Assembly (NCBI GenBank): GCA_951799405.1
Contig: OX637344.1
Location: 4,278,001 to 4,342,000 of the forward strand
Reading direction: 5' to 3'
DNA length: 64,000 nt
Origin: Agapetus fuscipes
Lineage: Eukaryota; Arthropoda; Insecta; Trichoptera; Glossosomatidae
In this document: piece by piece, positions 1 through 10,517 of the stretch
Layout of the letters: every line of letters begins with the position of its first letter
Position numbering within the stretch: position 1 is the stretch's first letter
Program-made: the position numbers and the translations under genes
Notes under the pieces: model-generated
Database searches by the model: none
What the model saw: only the letters and a program-made list of their open reading frames with translations
Told to the model about the DNA's origin: nothing

Positions 1-117
1 TTGTAATATAGGAATATTCTGGAAAAAAATAAGGAGAGAATGAGGAGAAAAAAAAGGTAATAAATTTGAAAGAAGGATGAAAAAATAGAAATAGAAAAAA
101 GTGGAATGGTCTATCTA

Positions 118-356
118 GAATATAATCAAAGATATATTAACATTTAAAGTTGACATTAAATGCATGTCCACACACTGACACGAGTTATTTCGCGCTAACA
201 ATTGCTGCATGTGTATTTATAAATTAAAAACCAAACCTCAAATGAGCATAAGCCCTGCATTTTTGTCGACTTTCTCTGAAACAAGGTGGCATTGGCAAAG
301 TGAACCATTTTCTTACAGCATTGGTGGTCAGCTTCATACCAACCTATAAGTCAAAG
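118..356 (-). repeat. family R copy
   Basis: Read on the minus strand it runs from the CTTTGACTTATAGG end, through TGACATT/CCACC and TTTCAGAG blocks, to the TTTGATTATA end. It is diverged but nearly full length. No coding capacity. Confidence 0.8.
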
Positions 357-747
357 GATGATTGGAATAAGTCGTGATAAGAAAAATGTGAATAAATTTA
401 CACGAGTAGTAGGTTACCAGAAGATTTTTTTTCAAAGGTAGGTATTCCCTATTACAAAGAACTATACTTTCATACATTTCAAGGTGTTTGAAATACAACA
501 AAACATGATTGAACATGAAAATATTCAAGAGAGTTCACTGCTTTTGTCTATCTTTTATCAGTTGTATCTCAACTGCCAAGACTATCGGAACACCGCTAAG
601 CATGTCATCAAAGGTATAGACGAAACGTATAAAAATGATAACTTCGCGAGACTAGACATGCCAACCCACGATTGCTATTTGTGCAAAAATTGTTAACATG
701 ACGTCATTATAAATTATGGCCTCTGGTTATTATTAGTTTATTTTGTT
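357..747. other. unassigned, AT-rich
   Basis: Two overlapping frames of 64 and 70 codons on opposite strands look random. No repeat family of this window is recognised here. Confidence 0.6.
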
Positions 748-884
748 TCAATTTATAATTTTTGGATGAAATTTTTCAAGCAAAACACTGTTTATTTTCA
801 CTATAGACTTTATTTAAAAGATAAAATCTTTAAAACAAAATTACGAACGTTTTCGACCTAGAAGGTCATCATCAGGTATCATAT
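748..884 (-). mobile_element. Penelope-like end with hammerhead-like core
   Basis: On the minus strand a CTGATGA box is followed by a GACC/GGUC stem and then GAAA, at about 842-875. An AT-rich stretch leading to AATTTCATCC follows. The same right-hand sequence recurs on the plus strand at 9070-9190. Penelope-like retroelements are known to carry hammerhead ribozyme motifs at their ends; assignment here rests on that motif only, since no polymerase or GIY-YIG region is present. Confidence 0.6.
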
Positions 885-1484
885 ATTAGTTTATTTTGTT
901 TAATCAGAGTTTGTAGTTACCATTTGTAGTTAACAAACTACATATTCCCTTGTTAGTTAATGTGTATGCACACACATTGTTTATTCAGGCTTTGATTTAA
1001 CTAGCGCACAATATTGTGTACACGTATTAATTATTTGTGTTTCTGCTTCCCAATAATTATTCGATTATAGATAGAATGGAATTAACTTTTGACAGAAAAA
1101 ATAAGAACGTATATATACAAGAATGTTCTAAATTGCATTGACTGTGTTGTTTAACTGACCACATATACTGAAAAGGAAATGTTTCTCCTTTTCAACGGCG
1201 CTACTTTTTCAGGAAAATTCTGCGTGTATTGCCAAGCTTCCTTCATTTGAGGATATTTTGTGGAAACGCATGCAGCATGTGTAAAATGTATAAAATAATT
1301 ATTTATTTGGTCAGAGTTTTGATTGAAATCACCCTGCCAAGAGACCTCTGCCACCTTGGTTGCCGCTATATGAAGCGCCAATTACTCAAGCAACACCCAG
1401 TTGCTGTATTGAGTCCGTGCATGTGAAAGTAAATCTCAAATGTAGAAAATCTTTCCAACGTAGATAAAAAAATAAAATAAAATA
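885..1484. other. unassigned stretch
   Basis: AT-rich with TTTAT runs. Short opposite-strand frames at 1151-1426 show no recognisable protein. No repeat family assigned. Confidence 0.6.
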
Positions 1485-1723
1485 AAACGCAACTAAGCTA
1501 CACATAAAGTGTAACTTTTTGCCTGCCTTTTTGCGATTCGGGACCTATTTTTTTACGGGTAAGGGGGCTGGCCTCACACCAACCACTTTCAGTTGAAGTG
1601 GGGGTTTCCCAGCTCCCAGGGGAGCTGGTTTTTATTTCTTGTGAAGGCTGAGTAAAGCTTGAGATCGAACCCTTGCTCTCGGCATGGAAAGGAAGCATTC
1701 TACCAATTGAGCTATCGACCTTT
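1485..1723 (-). repeat. SINE-A copy, internally deleted
   Basis: Minus-strand order is a tRNA-like head (TCGATAGCTCAATTGGTAGA, then GGTTCGA B-box-like), then ACTCAGCCTTCAC, the AGCTCC/GGGAGCT hairpin, the CCACTTCAACTGAAAGTGG arm, and the TGTGTAGCTTAGTTGCG end. The block between head and body (TGATTTCCCGTTTCGG to CCGGTAT) seen at 46998 is missing. It abuts a SINE-B copy at 1724. Confidence 0.85.
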
Positions 1724-1954
1724 TTACGAGCTTGATCGTCGTCACTACAAAACGCCAATTCTCAAGCAAGACCCAGTTGCTGTAAGGCTGGATAGACCTT
1801 TGATGACCGGTCATTGGTAAAGGTTTATAAAATTTTCAACCCAGCGAAGAGCAAATTTGAAAATATAAATGGTATTTTTTTTGTGCTCCGCCGGGATTCG
1901 AACCCATAGCCTTCCACTCAGAGTCCGAATTGTTACCACTACTGCGGACCGGTC
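1724..1954 (-). repeat. SINE-B copy, tRNA-like part and body only
   Basis: Minus strand: GACCGGTCCGCAGTAGTGG A-box-like region, GGGTTCGAATCCC B box, CGGCGGAGCA, then the body to GACGATCAAGCTCG. The 5S-like head and both known tails are absent; the 3' end joins SINE-A directly. Confidence 0.85.
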
Positions 1955-2311
1955 AGTTAAAAGGAGTAAAATATTTTTCCAAGGTTTCTCATTTCTCTAT
2001 TTTTCCATATTTTTTCATGCTGGCAGATTCAGACAAATCTTCGCATGTTGTCGATTTACTATTTAATGTAAACTTCTACTATTTAAGTTGCGCAAATGCA
2101 ATTTAATTAAATTTCTTTGTGAGCGAAAATGGAAATGGAATAGTTGAGCAGAAAAATAATTTCCTTGCAACAATAAGGGAGGAAATATTTACGTCGTGCG
2201 ACCAGTCAAAGAGCTTTTTTCTGTAGAAATAATAGATTTATTCACTGAAAATGCAAAAATTCAATGCGGAAGCTTCTTGTTTTCAAATCCTGTATTTGAA
2301 TCTGAATTGAA
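1955..2311. other. unassigned stretch
   Basis: AT-rich DNA with no frame or repeat recognised. Confidence 0.55.
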
Positions 2312-2492
2312 AACTATCATATCGCCACCTTAAAGGTAAAACTGAATAAAAGCTGATTCACTGATTTGAGAAATCGTGGATAAAATATTTTACCGGGTGT
2401 AACTTCTCATCAAGTGAACAAATTTTGAAGAAGAGCTCGTGAAAAAATTTTAAACTACAGGATTTTCACACTTTTGTAGTGTTTTTTTCTGG
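2312..2492 (+). repeat. interspersed repeat shared with 16914-17088
   Basis: Both copies carry CATATCGCC, GGTAAAACTGAATAA, GATTCACTGATT, GAAATCGTGGAT and CACA.TTTGTAGTGTTTT in the same order. At 16.9 kb this unit lies between inverted GGACAT minisatellites. Origin unknown. Confidence 0.7.
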
Positions 2493-2585
2493 TATTTTTT
2501 ATTTTATTGTAAGTACACATGCAGCATTTAATATGAATTTAAAATGCAAATATATATATATATAAGGATAATTTATTTAAATGTA

Positions 2586-3442
2586 CACATAACTAAAGAG
2601 CGCCGTTTTTGTGTGTGTCACACCTCAAGGGCCCTCTCAAATCACGGATAAGATTTCTTGTAAAGATGTGTCTTTAGTGCTCCTTTAAAGACACCAACAG
2701 TCTTTGCCTTCCTCACATTAGGTGGCAGTCTGTTCCACTCCATTGGTCCCGCAAACCGGAAAGCACGGTCCCCAAAATTAGTGCGTGTCTGACGGTGTGG
2801 CTGAACCAAGTCCACCACGCCATCCCCTGCAGATCTGAGCGTTTGGCGCCTCAAATCCCTCTCAACGGGTGTAAACATGTCAGCCAAATATGAAGGAGCT
2901 GTACCATTTACAGCCTTATACACCATCAGACAAACACGGTAGACCACCCTCTCCGGAAAACGAAGCCAATGCAGTTTCCCTAACAATGGAGTAATGCGAG
3001 TAAATTTAGACATCCCGAATATGAGTCTTGCCGCTGAATTCAGCACAGACTGAAGACGGTTGAACTGCTTTTTCGGCTGACCTATGTACAGCGTTGAGCA
3101 ATAGTCAACTCGTGACATCACAAAGGCATTCACCAGGGTCCTGACTGCTCCCGACGGTAAACATCTCCTGATCGCCTTTATCTGGCGAAGTTCAAAAAAT
3201 GAGGAAGATACAGTCGAGTTCAATTGCTCTCCCATTGTGAGGTTCCGATCCAGTGTGACTCCTAGAAGTCTGACTGAGTCGGAGGGCTGAATCAGCTCTC
3301 CCCCAATAGAGAGTGGTACTCGACTTGTCAAAAGATGATCACGCCTGGTTGTAGCCGCCCACATCACTTCTGTCTTACCCATGTTAAGGATTAGGCCATT
3401 GCTTGTCATCCATTCACCAATCTCCGCAATGCAAGCTGCCAC
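2586..3442 (-). CDS. L2-like LINE: C-terminal reverse transcriptase fragment
   Basis: An intact 266-codon frame (2642-3442) for the part of a non-LTR retrotransposon polyprotein downstream of the catalytic box. Near the N-terminus is WM.SNGLILNMGKTEVMW, which in LINE reverse transcriptases follows the YADD motif; YADD itself is missing. Then come RVDYCSTLY.GQP...LNRLQSVLNSAARLI (about 110-142), ITPLLGKLHWLRFPERV (about 148-165), and FGDRAFRFAGPMEWNRLPPNVR (about 224-245). The apparent start is a GTG inside the truncated frame, so it is not a real start. After the stop the 3' UTR reads GAGAGGGCCCTTGAGGTGTG and AACGGCGCTC. The related copy at 5719 ends the same way. It is a 5'-truncated copy that cannot move on its own. 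Confidence 0.85.
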
Positions 3443-3454
3443 CCTGTTACAAAT

Positions 3455-3508
3455 GTATCTTTGGTATGATTAAAGATGGTTAGCCACATACCAACCTATA
3501 AGTTAAGA
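3455..3508 (-). repeat. family R fragment, 5' end only
   Basis: Minus strand TTAACTTATAGGTTGGTATG plus a few more bases, then homology stops. Confidence 0.55.
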
Positions 3509-3516
3509 AACTACTC

Positions 3517-3810
3517 AAAACGCAACACAACTAAGCTTCACATATAGAGCAACTTTTTGCTGCGTTATCCCCGAAAGGTTTCGCATGTGGCGAATGGAAC
3601 CTATTTATTTTTATATGTAAGAGGGCCGGTCTTACGTCTCACACTCAATTGAAGTGCGGATTTCCCAGCTCCCGAGCAGTCTGATACTCATTTCTTGCGA
3701 AGGCTGAGTAAAGCTTCATTTCAATTCATTTCTGACATCCTCGATGGGAACATCAAACCCGAGCTCTGGGCGTGGAACGCAAGCACTCTACCAACTGAGC
3801 TATCGACCAA
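3517..3810 (-). repeat. SINE-A copy, near full length
   Basis: Minus strand begins GGTCGATAGCTCAGTTGGTA (A box) with a degenerate B-box-like region, then the CCCGAG and TTCAATTGAGTG arms, CACATGCGAAACC and TGTGAAGCTTAGTTG. It keeps the central GATGTCAGAAATGA region missing from the 1485 copy. Confidence 0.85.
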
Positions 3811-4317
3811 CCTAGAAATAAAGGAAATAATTACATCTTGTTAACTATGAATGGACAGCAGGTCGCATTGACCTCCATTGTTTTGAGCTAATTTTGGTAC
3901 AAGGGTTGTGTGCGGTGTCCTTGTGTGTCAGGGGTGGGCAGAGGCTGATCCCTTTCAGCCCGTTACTCCGCCCCTGTCCTCGCCTCGGCACCAATATGAC
4001 GGATCACCCAAACATGAGACAGCCCGATACAGGAATTGCAAATTAAATCTACCGTCGGGTTCAAACCAGGGTAGTGTAAAACGGACAGAAGTTAAATTTA
4101 ATGCTAATAATTGATTCATGAAAAGTGTTTAGCAGTAAATATAGGTACATAATGCAGAAATATAAACAATAAAGAAAAAACAGATAAATTAAAAATCAAG
4201 ACAGATAGAAAAGAGTACTTTGACGAGTGCAGAAAATGCATATAGGTATATTTTTGTTATTATCTAGTTTGTAAAAATAATATTTTGTTTGATATGGTTA
4301 AATGACTTTTTTGTGTT
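3811..4317. other. unassigned stretch
   Basis: A moderately GC-rich patch (about 3900-4080) lies in AT-rich DNA. It holds one 68-codon frame with no recognisable protein. Confidence 0.5.
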
Positions 4318-4532
4318 CCTTGACTTATGGGTTGAGCGTGGCGTACCACCCAAACTGTAAAAAAATATTCACTTTCCCAATATCACCCCTGTTTCAGGGA
4401 AGGTCGTCAAAAGTTGATGGTTTATGTTCATTTGAGGTTTGGATTTTAGTTTGTAAAAGGTACACATGCAGGATTTGTGAGCACGAACTAACACGTGTCT
4501 GTTTGTGAGTATGCGTTTAATTTCAATCATTT
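4318..4532 (+). repeat. family R copy
   Basis: Starts CCTTGACTTATGGGTTG, keeps CCCCTGTTTCAGGGAAGGTCG and the ACACGTGTCTGTTTGTG block, and loses the AGATT tail. Confidence 0.8.
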
Positions 4533-5244
4533 TATTTTTTAATTGTATTTACTAACGAACATGATTGTCCATTTATGTAGTACATAACAAAATAATTCAC
4601 ACTGATTAAAATAGATTTTTAAATTAAAAGTAAGTATTACATCACAAAGCATAGTCAAATTAAAGTACCTGTACACTTTCCTAGACAAAAAAAAGCTCTA
4701 CGGAATTCAGACAGACTTACACCACAGAAATCTAAATGAGATGTAGAGTTTACAAGACGAGACATTCTGTTCATTGGAGAACAGTCACCTAAATAAGAAG
4801 GATAAAAATCGAGGAAGAACAATCCATTGGTTCGCAATCTACGGGTTGGAATATTTAATTTAATATTTTGTAATAGGGGAGGCTTACATGTAATATGTCT
4901 TTTCAACTTATATTAAAGATTGTGTATTTCATTGATTTGATTTATTTTGTTCAACTAAATTTTGGTATAAGTTAGTCTATGTCTCGCCATTTGAGGCAAC
5001 TTGCCACTAACCATTTAACAGATGTCCCGGTCTGTACCAGCTTTACCTGTCGGCAATTAGTTGAAGCGTGTTTGAATTATATGGATGATCTGAGGGTAGG
5101 TAAATTACCCTTGCTTGTACTGGGGGAGTGTATTTCCATAAATGTGCTAGCATAATTATTTAATTAATGATCATTTACACATTTCTAAAATAAACCATCT
5201 GGAATGTAACACGTTCTTAAATCTATACTGCGGTTTATTCATTT
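4533..5244. other. unassigned stretch
   Basis: AT-rich. The 83-codon minus frame at 4655-4906 resembles no family I know. Confidence 0.5.
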
Positions 5245-5315
5245 TAGCTACGGATCTAACGAACCCTAGCCCTATGGCTTTAAACGCAGACGCTCTAACA
5301 ACTGAAGACTACAGC
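5245..5315 (-). repeat. possible tRNA-like SINE head
   Basis: Minus strand shows TCAGTTGTTAGAGCGTCTGC followed by GGGTTCGTTAGATCC, spaced like A and B boxes. No body from SINE-A, B or C follows. Confidence 0.35.
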
Positions 5316-5718
5316 GGAAGAACAAGGAATGTCAGTTGAAGAACATTTTGAGTAAAACAAAAATATAAATTTGAAAGTCTGTATTTCTCATTGTTATTGC
5401 CTATCACAAAAAACCGCAAATACCGCCATATACTGTGGTTGCAAGTTGCAACTGTTGTTGCATTAGAAATTTTGCAAAGCTTTAGATACACACAGATGCC
5501 GCTAGAGCACATTTATAGTTGATTATTTTCTTATTTTTGCTGACGTTCCTTGCTTTTGCCCTGTTGTTTCAACTGAGCTTTCGACCGGAATTTAATCTTA
5601 TCTAATTTATGTTGCGAAGATATGTAACATTGGGGATTCACATTATATGTATACCGCCCACATATCTGAGGGAGTCCCCGACAGAAGCAGGATTCAGAAG
5701 AAGCCTCAAGACATCCCT
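5316..5718. other. unassigned stretch
   Basis: AT-rich DNA up to the L2-like copy. Two short minus frames are not recognisable. Confidence 0.5.
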
Positions 5719-6235
5719 GTGTGCTGAACTCTGCAGCAAGACTCATATTCGGGATGTCTAAATTTAACCATATAACTCCATTGTTGAAAAAACTGCATTG
5801 GCTTCGTTTTCCGGAGAGGGTGGTCTACCGTGTTTGTCTGATGGTTTACAAAGCTGTCAATGGTATGGCTCCTTCATACTTGTCTGACATGTTCTCACGT
5901 GTTGAGATAGATTTGAGACGCCAAACTCTCAGATCTGCGGAGTGTGGGGTGTTTGACTTAGTCCAGCCGTCACGTCAGACACGCACTAATTTTGGGGACC
6001 GTGCTTTCCGGTTTGTGGGCCCAATGGAGTGGAACAGACTACCACCTAATGTGAGGAAGGCAGAAACTGTTGGTGTCTTTAAAGGAGCACTAAAGACGCA
6101 TCTTTACAAAAAAAAATATCCGTGATTTGAGAGGGCCCTTGAGGTGTGACACACACAAAAACGGCGCTCTTTTATTATGTGTACCTTATAAATAAATTAT
6201 CCTTGTATTTATATATATATATCCCTATTTCAAGG
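5719..6235 (+). CDS. L2-like LINE: C-terminal fragment (5721-6125)
   Basis: A 134-codon frame closely matching the C-terminal half of the 2586-3442 element. It starts at LNSAARLIFGMSKF, then ITPLLKKLHWLRFPERVVY, FGDRAFRFVGPMEWNRLPPNVR, and the terminal FKGALKTHLYKKKYP. The stop is followed by GAGGTGTGACACACACAAAA, CGGCGCTC and ATAAATTATCC, then a (TA)n tract. The 5' end is truncated inside the coding region, the usual result of aborted target-primed reverse transcription. It shares no start codon or catalytic residues and is a remnant. Confidence 0.85.
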
Positions 6236-6261
6236 ATCATACTATGCCTCTTAGGAGAATA

Positions 6262-6345
6262 AATCCAATAAGTTAAGCACGAAGCGCCTTTGAGGTGACT
6301 AATGACTATAGTCAGGAAAAGGCGCTATAGAAAAATTGTATATTT
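6262..6345 (+). repeat. L2-like 3' tail fragment
   Basis: AGCGCCTTTGAGGTGACT...AAAAGGCGCTATAGAAAAA, the usual 3' end of L2/CR1-type elements, without coding sequence. Confidence 0.55.
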
Positions 6346-6350
6346 CATTT

Positions 6351-6440
6351 CATATGAATTATCACAAGCAGACACGTGTAAGTTCGCGCTTGCACATGGC
6401 GCATGTGAACCTATAACATAAAAACTCAATTATCTCAGGA
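6351..6440 (-). repeat. family R fragment
   Basis: Contains the ACACGTGTAAGTTCGCGCTT and CACATGGCGCATGTG blocks only. Confidence 0.7.
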
Positions 6441-7013
6441 ATGAAGAGACAATATTTCTGGTACCGACAAGTCGTTGTTGCATTTCATTAAATCTCACAT
6501 TCTACAAGATGGGTGAATCAATAAGTAAGTAACGATATGTTAAAAATATTTCGGTAAAAAAATAAATCCCTACAATTTATTTTACAATTTTATTATACAA
6601 CTTTTGGGACCTCTGTAATGCTTTCGTTTAAAGAGATATAAGAAGATTGCTTGAAAAAAAAAACACATTCTTCTTTTTTTTCTATATTTCATATGCAAAC
6701 AAATAACTGTTTCAAGTGAAAGAGATTATTTTTTAATTAATATATAAACGAACGATTGTGTAACAAAAAAGGAGACTGAAACCATCTGCAAGTCTAGCTA
6801 TATGGAGCGAGTTTTTTTCATTAAGTATCTACTGGTAGTATATTAAATATTTCATACCGTTAATGCTTGAAGCTTACACCAAACATTTCAAGGGAAAGCG
6901 AGACTCAAAAAGCTGTGGAAATTCTATTTTTGTTTGCAGTACAAGTAATAAATATTTTTTTCATATATATTTTTTTAAATTGAGTACTTTTCCAAGTAGG
7001 TATGCAAAATACA
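6441..7013. other. unassigned AT-rich stretch
   Basis: Long A and T runs; no repeat or frame recognised. Confidence 0.55.
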
Positions 7014-7215
7014 TAATGATGGTTCTCTTTGCCTATGTCAACCCTGTTTCAGAGAAGGTCGGCAAGAGTTGCAGGGCTTATGTTCATTTGAGATTGTGTT
7101 TTATATTTTAGGTTCACATGCAGCATGTTTAAGCGCGAACTTGAACGTGTCTGCTAGTGAGAATGCATTTAATGTGCATCTTAAATGATATATATCTTTG
7201 CAACTTAGATTTAGA
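7014..7215 (+). repeat. family R copy, 5'-truncated
   Basis: Begins within the TTTGCC.ATGTCA block and continues to TTTGCAACTTAGATT. It is followed at about 7249 by a short LINE-B-like tail fragment (GGCCACCCCTAGCGGAATA) and then an inverted family R copy. Confidence 0.8.
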
Positions 7216-7345
7216 TGCAATCTTAAATGAAACCGTGATACTTCAAGAACCCATGGCCACCCCTAGCGGAATAATAGCTGAATACAAGAACAAGTACAAA
7301 GCAGGAACGTGCATGCCATACAGGGGCATGCGCCTAATGGTTAGG

Positions 7346-7592
7346 CAATCTAAAACTAAGTTGCAAAGATATATATCATTTAAGATTCATATTAAACGCA
7401 TTCCCACAAACAGACATCCATAATTTCGTGCTAACACATGCATGTGGACCTACAAGATAAAAATCCAATCTCAAATGAACATAAGCCCTGCAACTCTTGC
7501 TGACCTTCCCTGAAGCAGGGGTGAAATTGGCAAAGTGAACCATTTTTTACAGTATGGGTGGTCAGCCGCATACCAACATATCAGTATAAAAA
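7346..7592 (-). repeat. family R copy
   Basis: Full-length inverted partner of the 7014 copy, ending TATGTTGGTATG on the minus strand. Confidence 0.85.
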
Positions 7593-8065
7593 ACCATTTA
7601 AGCTTGATAATTCAGATTTTGAATTCAAAAATAAAGTTCGTTAGGAGCCATTGTTAGCACTTGAATCAATTTCAAATGAGTTATTTAAAAGGAATGGAAG
7701 AAAATATTTATTCTAAGATGTATTTGCCTATGCCCTCTGCACGCGCATGGTACAAAGACAATCTGAAGGATTCGAGGAATCCAATTTACTGGTGTTTAAG
7801 TACAAAACAAAACTCAACTATGAAGTTGACCAAAAAAATGTATGTACACTTGAATAGCGCCCCTAGGGAATGTTTTAGTGTCCATACATATTTGGTTACA
7901 GATTTGCGGTACAGTTCTCGCTTTGACTGATTTGTGATTTGCGAGTGGGATTCCATTGGTAAAACAATTAATTAACTTTACTGAAGAATTTTAACACATT
8001 TCTTACAAAGATAATCGTTTAATTAAATACATTTATAGGTATATATTACCTCCAACAAAAATCTA
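7593..8065. other. unassigned stretch
   Basis: One 89-codon plus frame (7661-7930) without recognisable similarity; likely chance. Confidence 0.5.
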
Positions 8066-8183
8066 ACGGTGTTACGCACATACAGCAAATCCATGGCTCA
8101 GCCGCCACCTAACATGAATTTTCAGTACTAAAAATGATGATCTATGGATCAGCTATGGATCAAATGTGTTGTGAATAACCCTG
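8066..8183. mobile_element. MITE-T copy
   Basis: About 118 bp bounded by degenerate inverted ends (GGTGTTACGCAC / GTGAATAACCC). The interior has ATGGCTCAGCCGCCACCTAA and GATCAGCTATGGATCAAATG. Related copies lie at 37555, 52260, 62234 and 62418. Confidence 0.65.
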
Positions 8184-8209
8184 CAAGTTTATAGTTTGCA
8201 ATGCGAACT

Positions 8210-8335
8210 CATCGCAACTAAGCTACACATATATAATAATTTTTCGTGTTGCGTGTAGAAACTTTATATTTTCACATTGCTCATGTGAAATAACCTCTGA
8301 TGGGCATAAGACAAGCAAGCACTAAAGGGGACGAT
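8210..8335. repeat. SINE-A tail fragment plus a repeat shared with 42958-43022
   Basis: CGCAACTAAGCTACACATAT is the inverted SINE-A end. The following CATTGCTCATG...ATAAGAC..CAAGCAC recurs at 42958-43022. Confidence 0.55.
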
Positions 8336-8372
8336 GCATCCTTACTTCTTTGAGTTAGTTCCACGTACATTT

Positions 8373-8613
8373 ATAAAAGAGAGATCGGGCGGAGAGAGGG
8401 ATGACCGAGAAAAGCATGGAGTGATCAGATTGAGGAGATTGTGAAAGAATTTGATATACAAAGTGAGTGTAAAAGAAGAAAATGTATGCGAAAGGTGATG
8501 GGTATGAATGAATTGAAAGGGTTATGTAGGGATAGGAAGAAATGGAGGTAGCTCTGCATAGCCTGCGACAACCCCTAGCAGAATGGCGACAGAGTAACAG
8601 TTACAGTTACAGT
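8373..8613 (+). pseudogene. LINE-B 3' end, broken
   Basis: The nucleotide sequence matches the end of the 57775 element: AGAGGGATGACCGAGAAAAG, GAGTGATCAGATTGAGGAG, AGGAAGAAATGGAGG, CCCCTAGCAGAATGGCGACA and a (ACAGTT)n tail. The frame is broken, with a TAG replacing a sense codon after AGAAATGGAGG. It is 5'-truncated after GRPRK-type sequence. Confidence 0.8.
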
Positions 8614-8983
8614 ATATAAGAGAGAAAGGCGCATTCAACAATTCAGACGGCACAACTTAAAACTTTGTTCCCGCTCTCTGTTTTTCTTCCACAGAGTCTA
8701 ATTTTTAACACTCCGAGGAGTCGCCCCGTTCCCTCGTCTTCCTCACTTCTTCAAGACCAACTTAAACTCTCTCCAGTCAGACGTGATTACTCGGCTGAGG
8801 AAGTTTTGCCAGACTTTGGGCGGATTAATTCTCCAAAGCGCTGTTTCTCATGAGCCAGATCCCCTGTTAGATGGACCGCACCTACACTGTTCCAGCTTAA
8901 GATTATCTCTCATTTATGTCTTAATTATTTGCGGTTGACCACACAAACTGGATACCATTATTATTATATCAGGCTAATTTATT
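8614..8983. other. unassigned; weak promoter-like sequence
   Basis: TATATAAGAG is followed about 25 bp later by an ATTCAGAC initiator-like site and a CT-rich stretch (8670-8860). This could be part of a solo LTR or a chance match. Frame 8665-8853 is unrecognised. Confidence 0.3.
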
Positions 8984-9066
8984 TTAAATTAAAAATGATT
9001 AGTGAGCTCCGTTTTTGTGTGTGTCACACCTCAGGGGCCCTCTCCGATCATGGATAAGAATTTCTA
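8984..9066 (-). repeat. L2-like 3' tail fragment
   Basis: Minus strand ends with GAGAGGGCCCCTGAGGTGTG and the AACGGAGCTC block, as at 2586 and 5719. Confidence 0.75.
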
Positions 9067-9067
9067 A

Positions 9068-9190
9068 AAGGATGACCTACTAGATCGAAAACGCGTTAGT
9101 AATTTGTTTAAAGATTTCAATCTTTTTAAATAAACTTTATAGTGAAAATAAACAATGTTTTGTTTGAATTCATCCAAAAATTATAAACTT
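9068..9190 (+). mobile_element. Penelope-like end, core truncated
   Basis: GATGACCTACTAGATCGAAAACG matches the second half of the hammerhead-like core of 748-884. The following ATAAACTTTATAGTGAAAAT and AATTCATCCAAAAATTATAA also match. The CTG of the core is lost at the junction with the L2 tail. Confidence 0.6.
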
Positions 9191-9200
9191 TCTAAAAAGG

Positions 9201-9559
9201 TGTGTCTTGATATTGTTATGATTAATTTCGGGTTCGCTTTTAATACAATTTCAGTTGAATTAACTTTCAACACATTGATTACAAATGGTTCATTCTTCAA
9301 CTTCTGTATTGGCGGCTTCACGGCTCGGGCGTTAATACGCTCACTGGTGCTTTACAGGACCGCCGTTCGTATTTATATACGACCGACGCCTAGTCTCGCT
9401 GTTCCAGACGCTTCTCGAATGGATAATTAGAGAGTGTACGAGAAGTACCAACAGTGCAAAATATGAAAAACTTACGTCTATACACACATATAGCAAGTAA
9501 ATACGCCTAGACAAATAATCGTTAAAACACATAAATATGAATTTTTACATTTGTAACAA
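9201..9559 (-). mobile_element. possible solo LTR, shared with 16293-16540
   Basis: Minus strand: TTCGAGAAGCGTCTGG, a TATATAAATACGAAC box, GCCCGAGCCGTGAAGCC and TACAGAAGTTGAAG. The 16.3-kb copy has CTCGAAGCGTCTGTCC, CATAAATACGGATT and CCCGAGCCGTGAAGCCACCA in the same order. A TATA box inside a non-coding repeat suggests an LTR. Ends and target duplication were not resolved. Confidence 0.4.
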
Positions 9560-10517
9560 TATAATATTGCTACGAACATGTAGTCGTGTGTTGTTTTTGT
9601 CTGTGTTAGTTTATTATTCTAATTATAAAGTTTGTGAAGTCTCTCTAGAAATAAATAGATGTTAGGTACCTACTTCTAAGGATGATAATTTGTTCGAGAT
9701 TGTTCGAGTGTTTGGTTGGTTGTTCTAGTTAAGTCTTGCATGTAACGATTGTCAATCATCTTTATTCTTACTATAAAATAAGAAACAAAACTATCTGTAG
9801 AGAGAGAAATCAAACGACCGTTGTATGATGCAAGTGTTAATTGGAGTAGTTAAGAGGAAATGTAAAGTTCTACAAAATAAAAACCACTCCCACTGAACAA
9901 TTATTTTTGTGTCAAACTTACAAAGTATTTCTCCCGTCAGAATGGTTTCAAGTGTACTACATATTTTGTGCAGAGTATTTCTCAAAGATATCATAAGCCT
10001 TTGTTATGGAAAATTCTCTTGTCCGGTTTCCATAACAGAGATGTACACAAAAACTTCCTCCCAACAGCGCCGATCATTAATTCTGATCTCATATTTCGAG
10101 TCTGCTTCTCTTTGGGAATTTCACAGTGAGTTATGAAGAAAGACAAACGCCTTTAATGTAAATCATCCAGATATGTAAAATGCAAAAATACAATTGTTAA
10201 AAATAGTTCATTATCTTTGAGAATTTCACGGTGATTGTTAAAGTGCTTTAGAAGAGCCTCAAGTGTGCCGGCGATTTTTAAACATTGTCCAGCAATAGAT
10301 CTCTCGGTTTTGATTTTTAATATCTCCAGAGATACAAAACATTTCACCTATCCGTTTTTTAACTCAAAAGACAGTTTTTTTTTTAGTGAATAATTTAGAA
10401 AACTTGATGACTGACCAAATAAACGTCTAAAAATTTATGTTTACAAAAAAACATCGTGTTCTAAAAATAGACGTATCTCATTAGTGCGCATTGTCACGTA
10501 GAGGGGTAGGTAGGTTT
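9560..10517. other. unassigned stretch
   Basis: AT-rich. About 10137-10226 (AAAGACAAACGCCTTTAATG, ATATGTAAAATGCAAA) is repeated at about 11178-11262, so an unclassified repeat lies here. No frame recognised. Confidence 0.5.
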
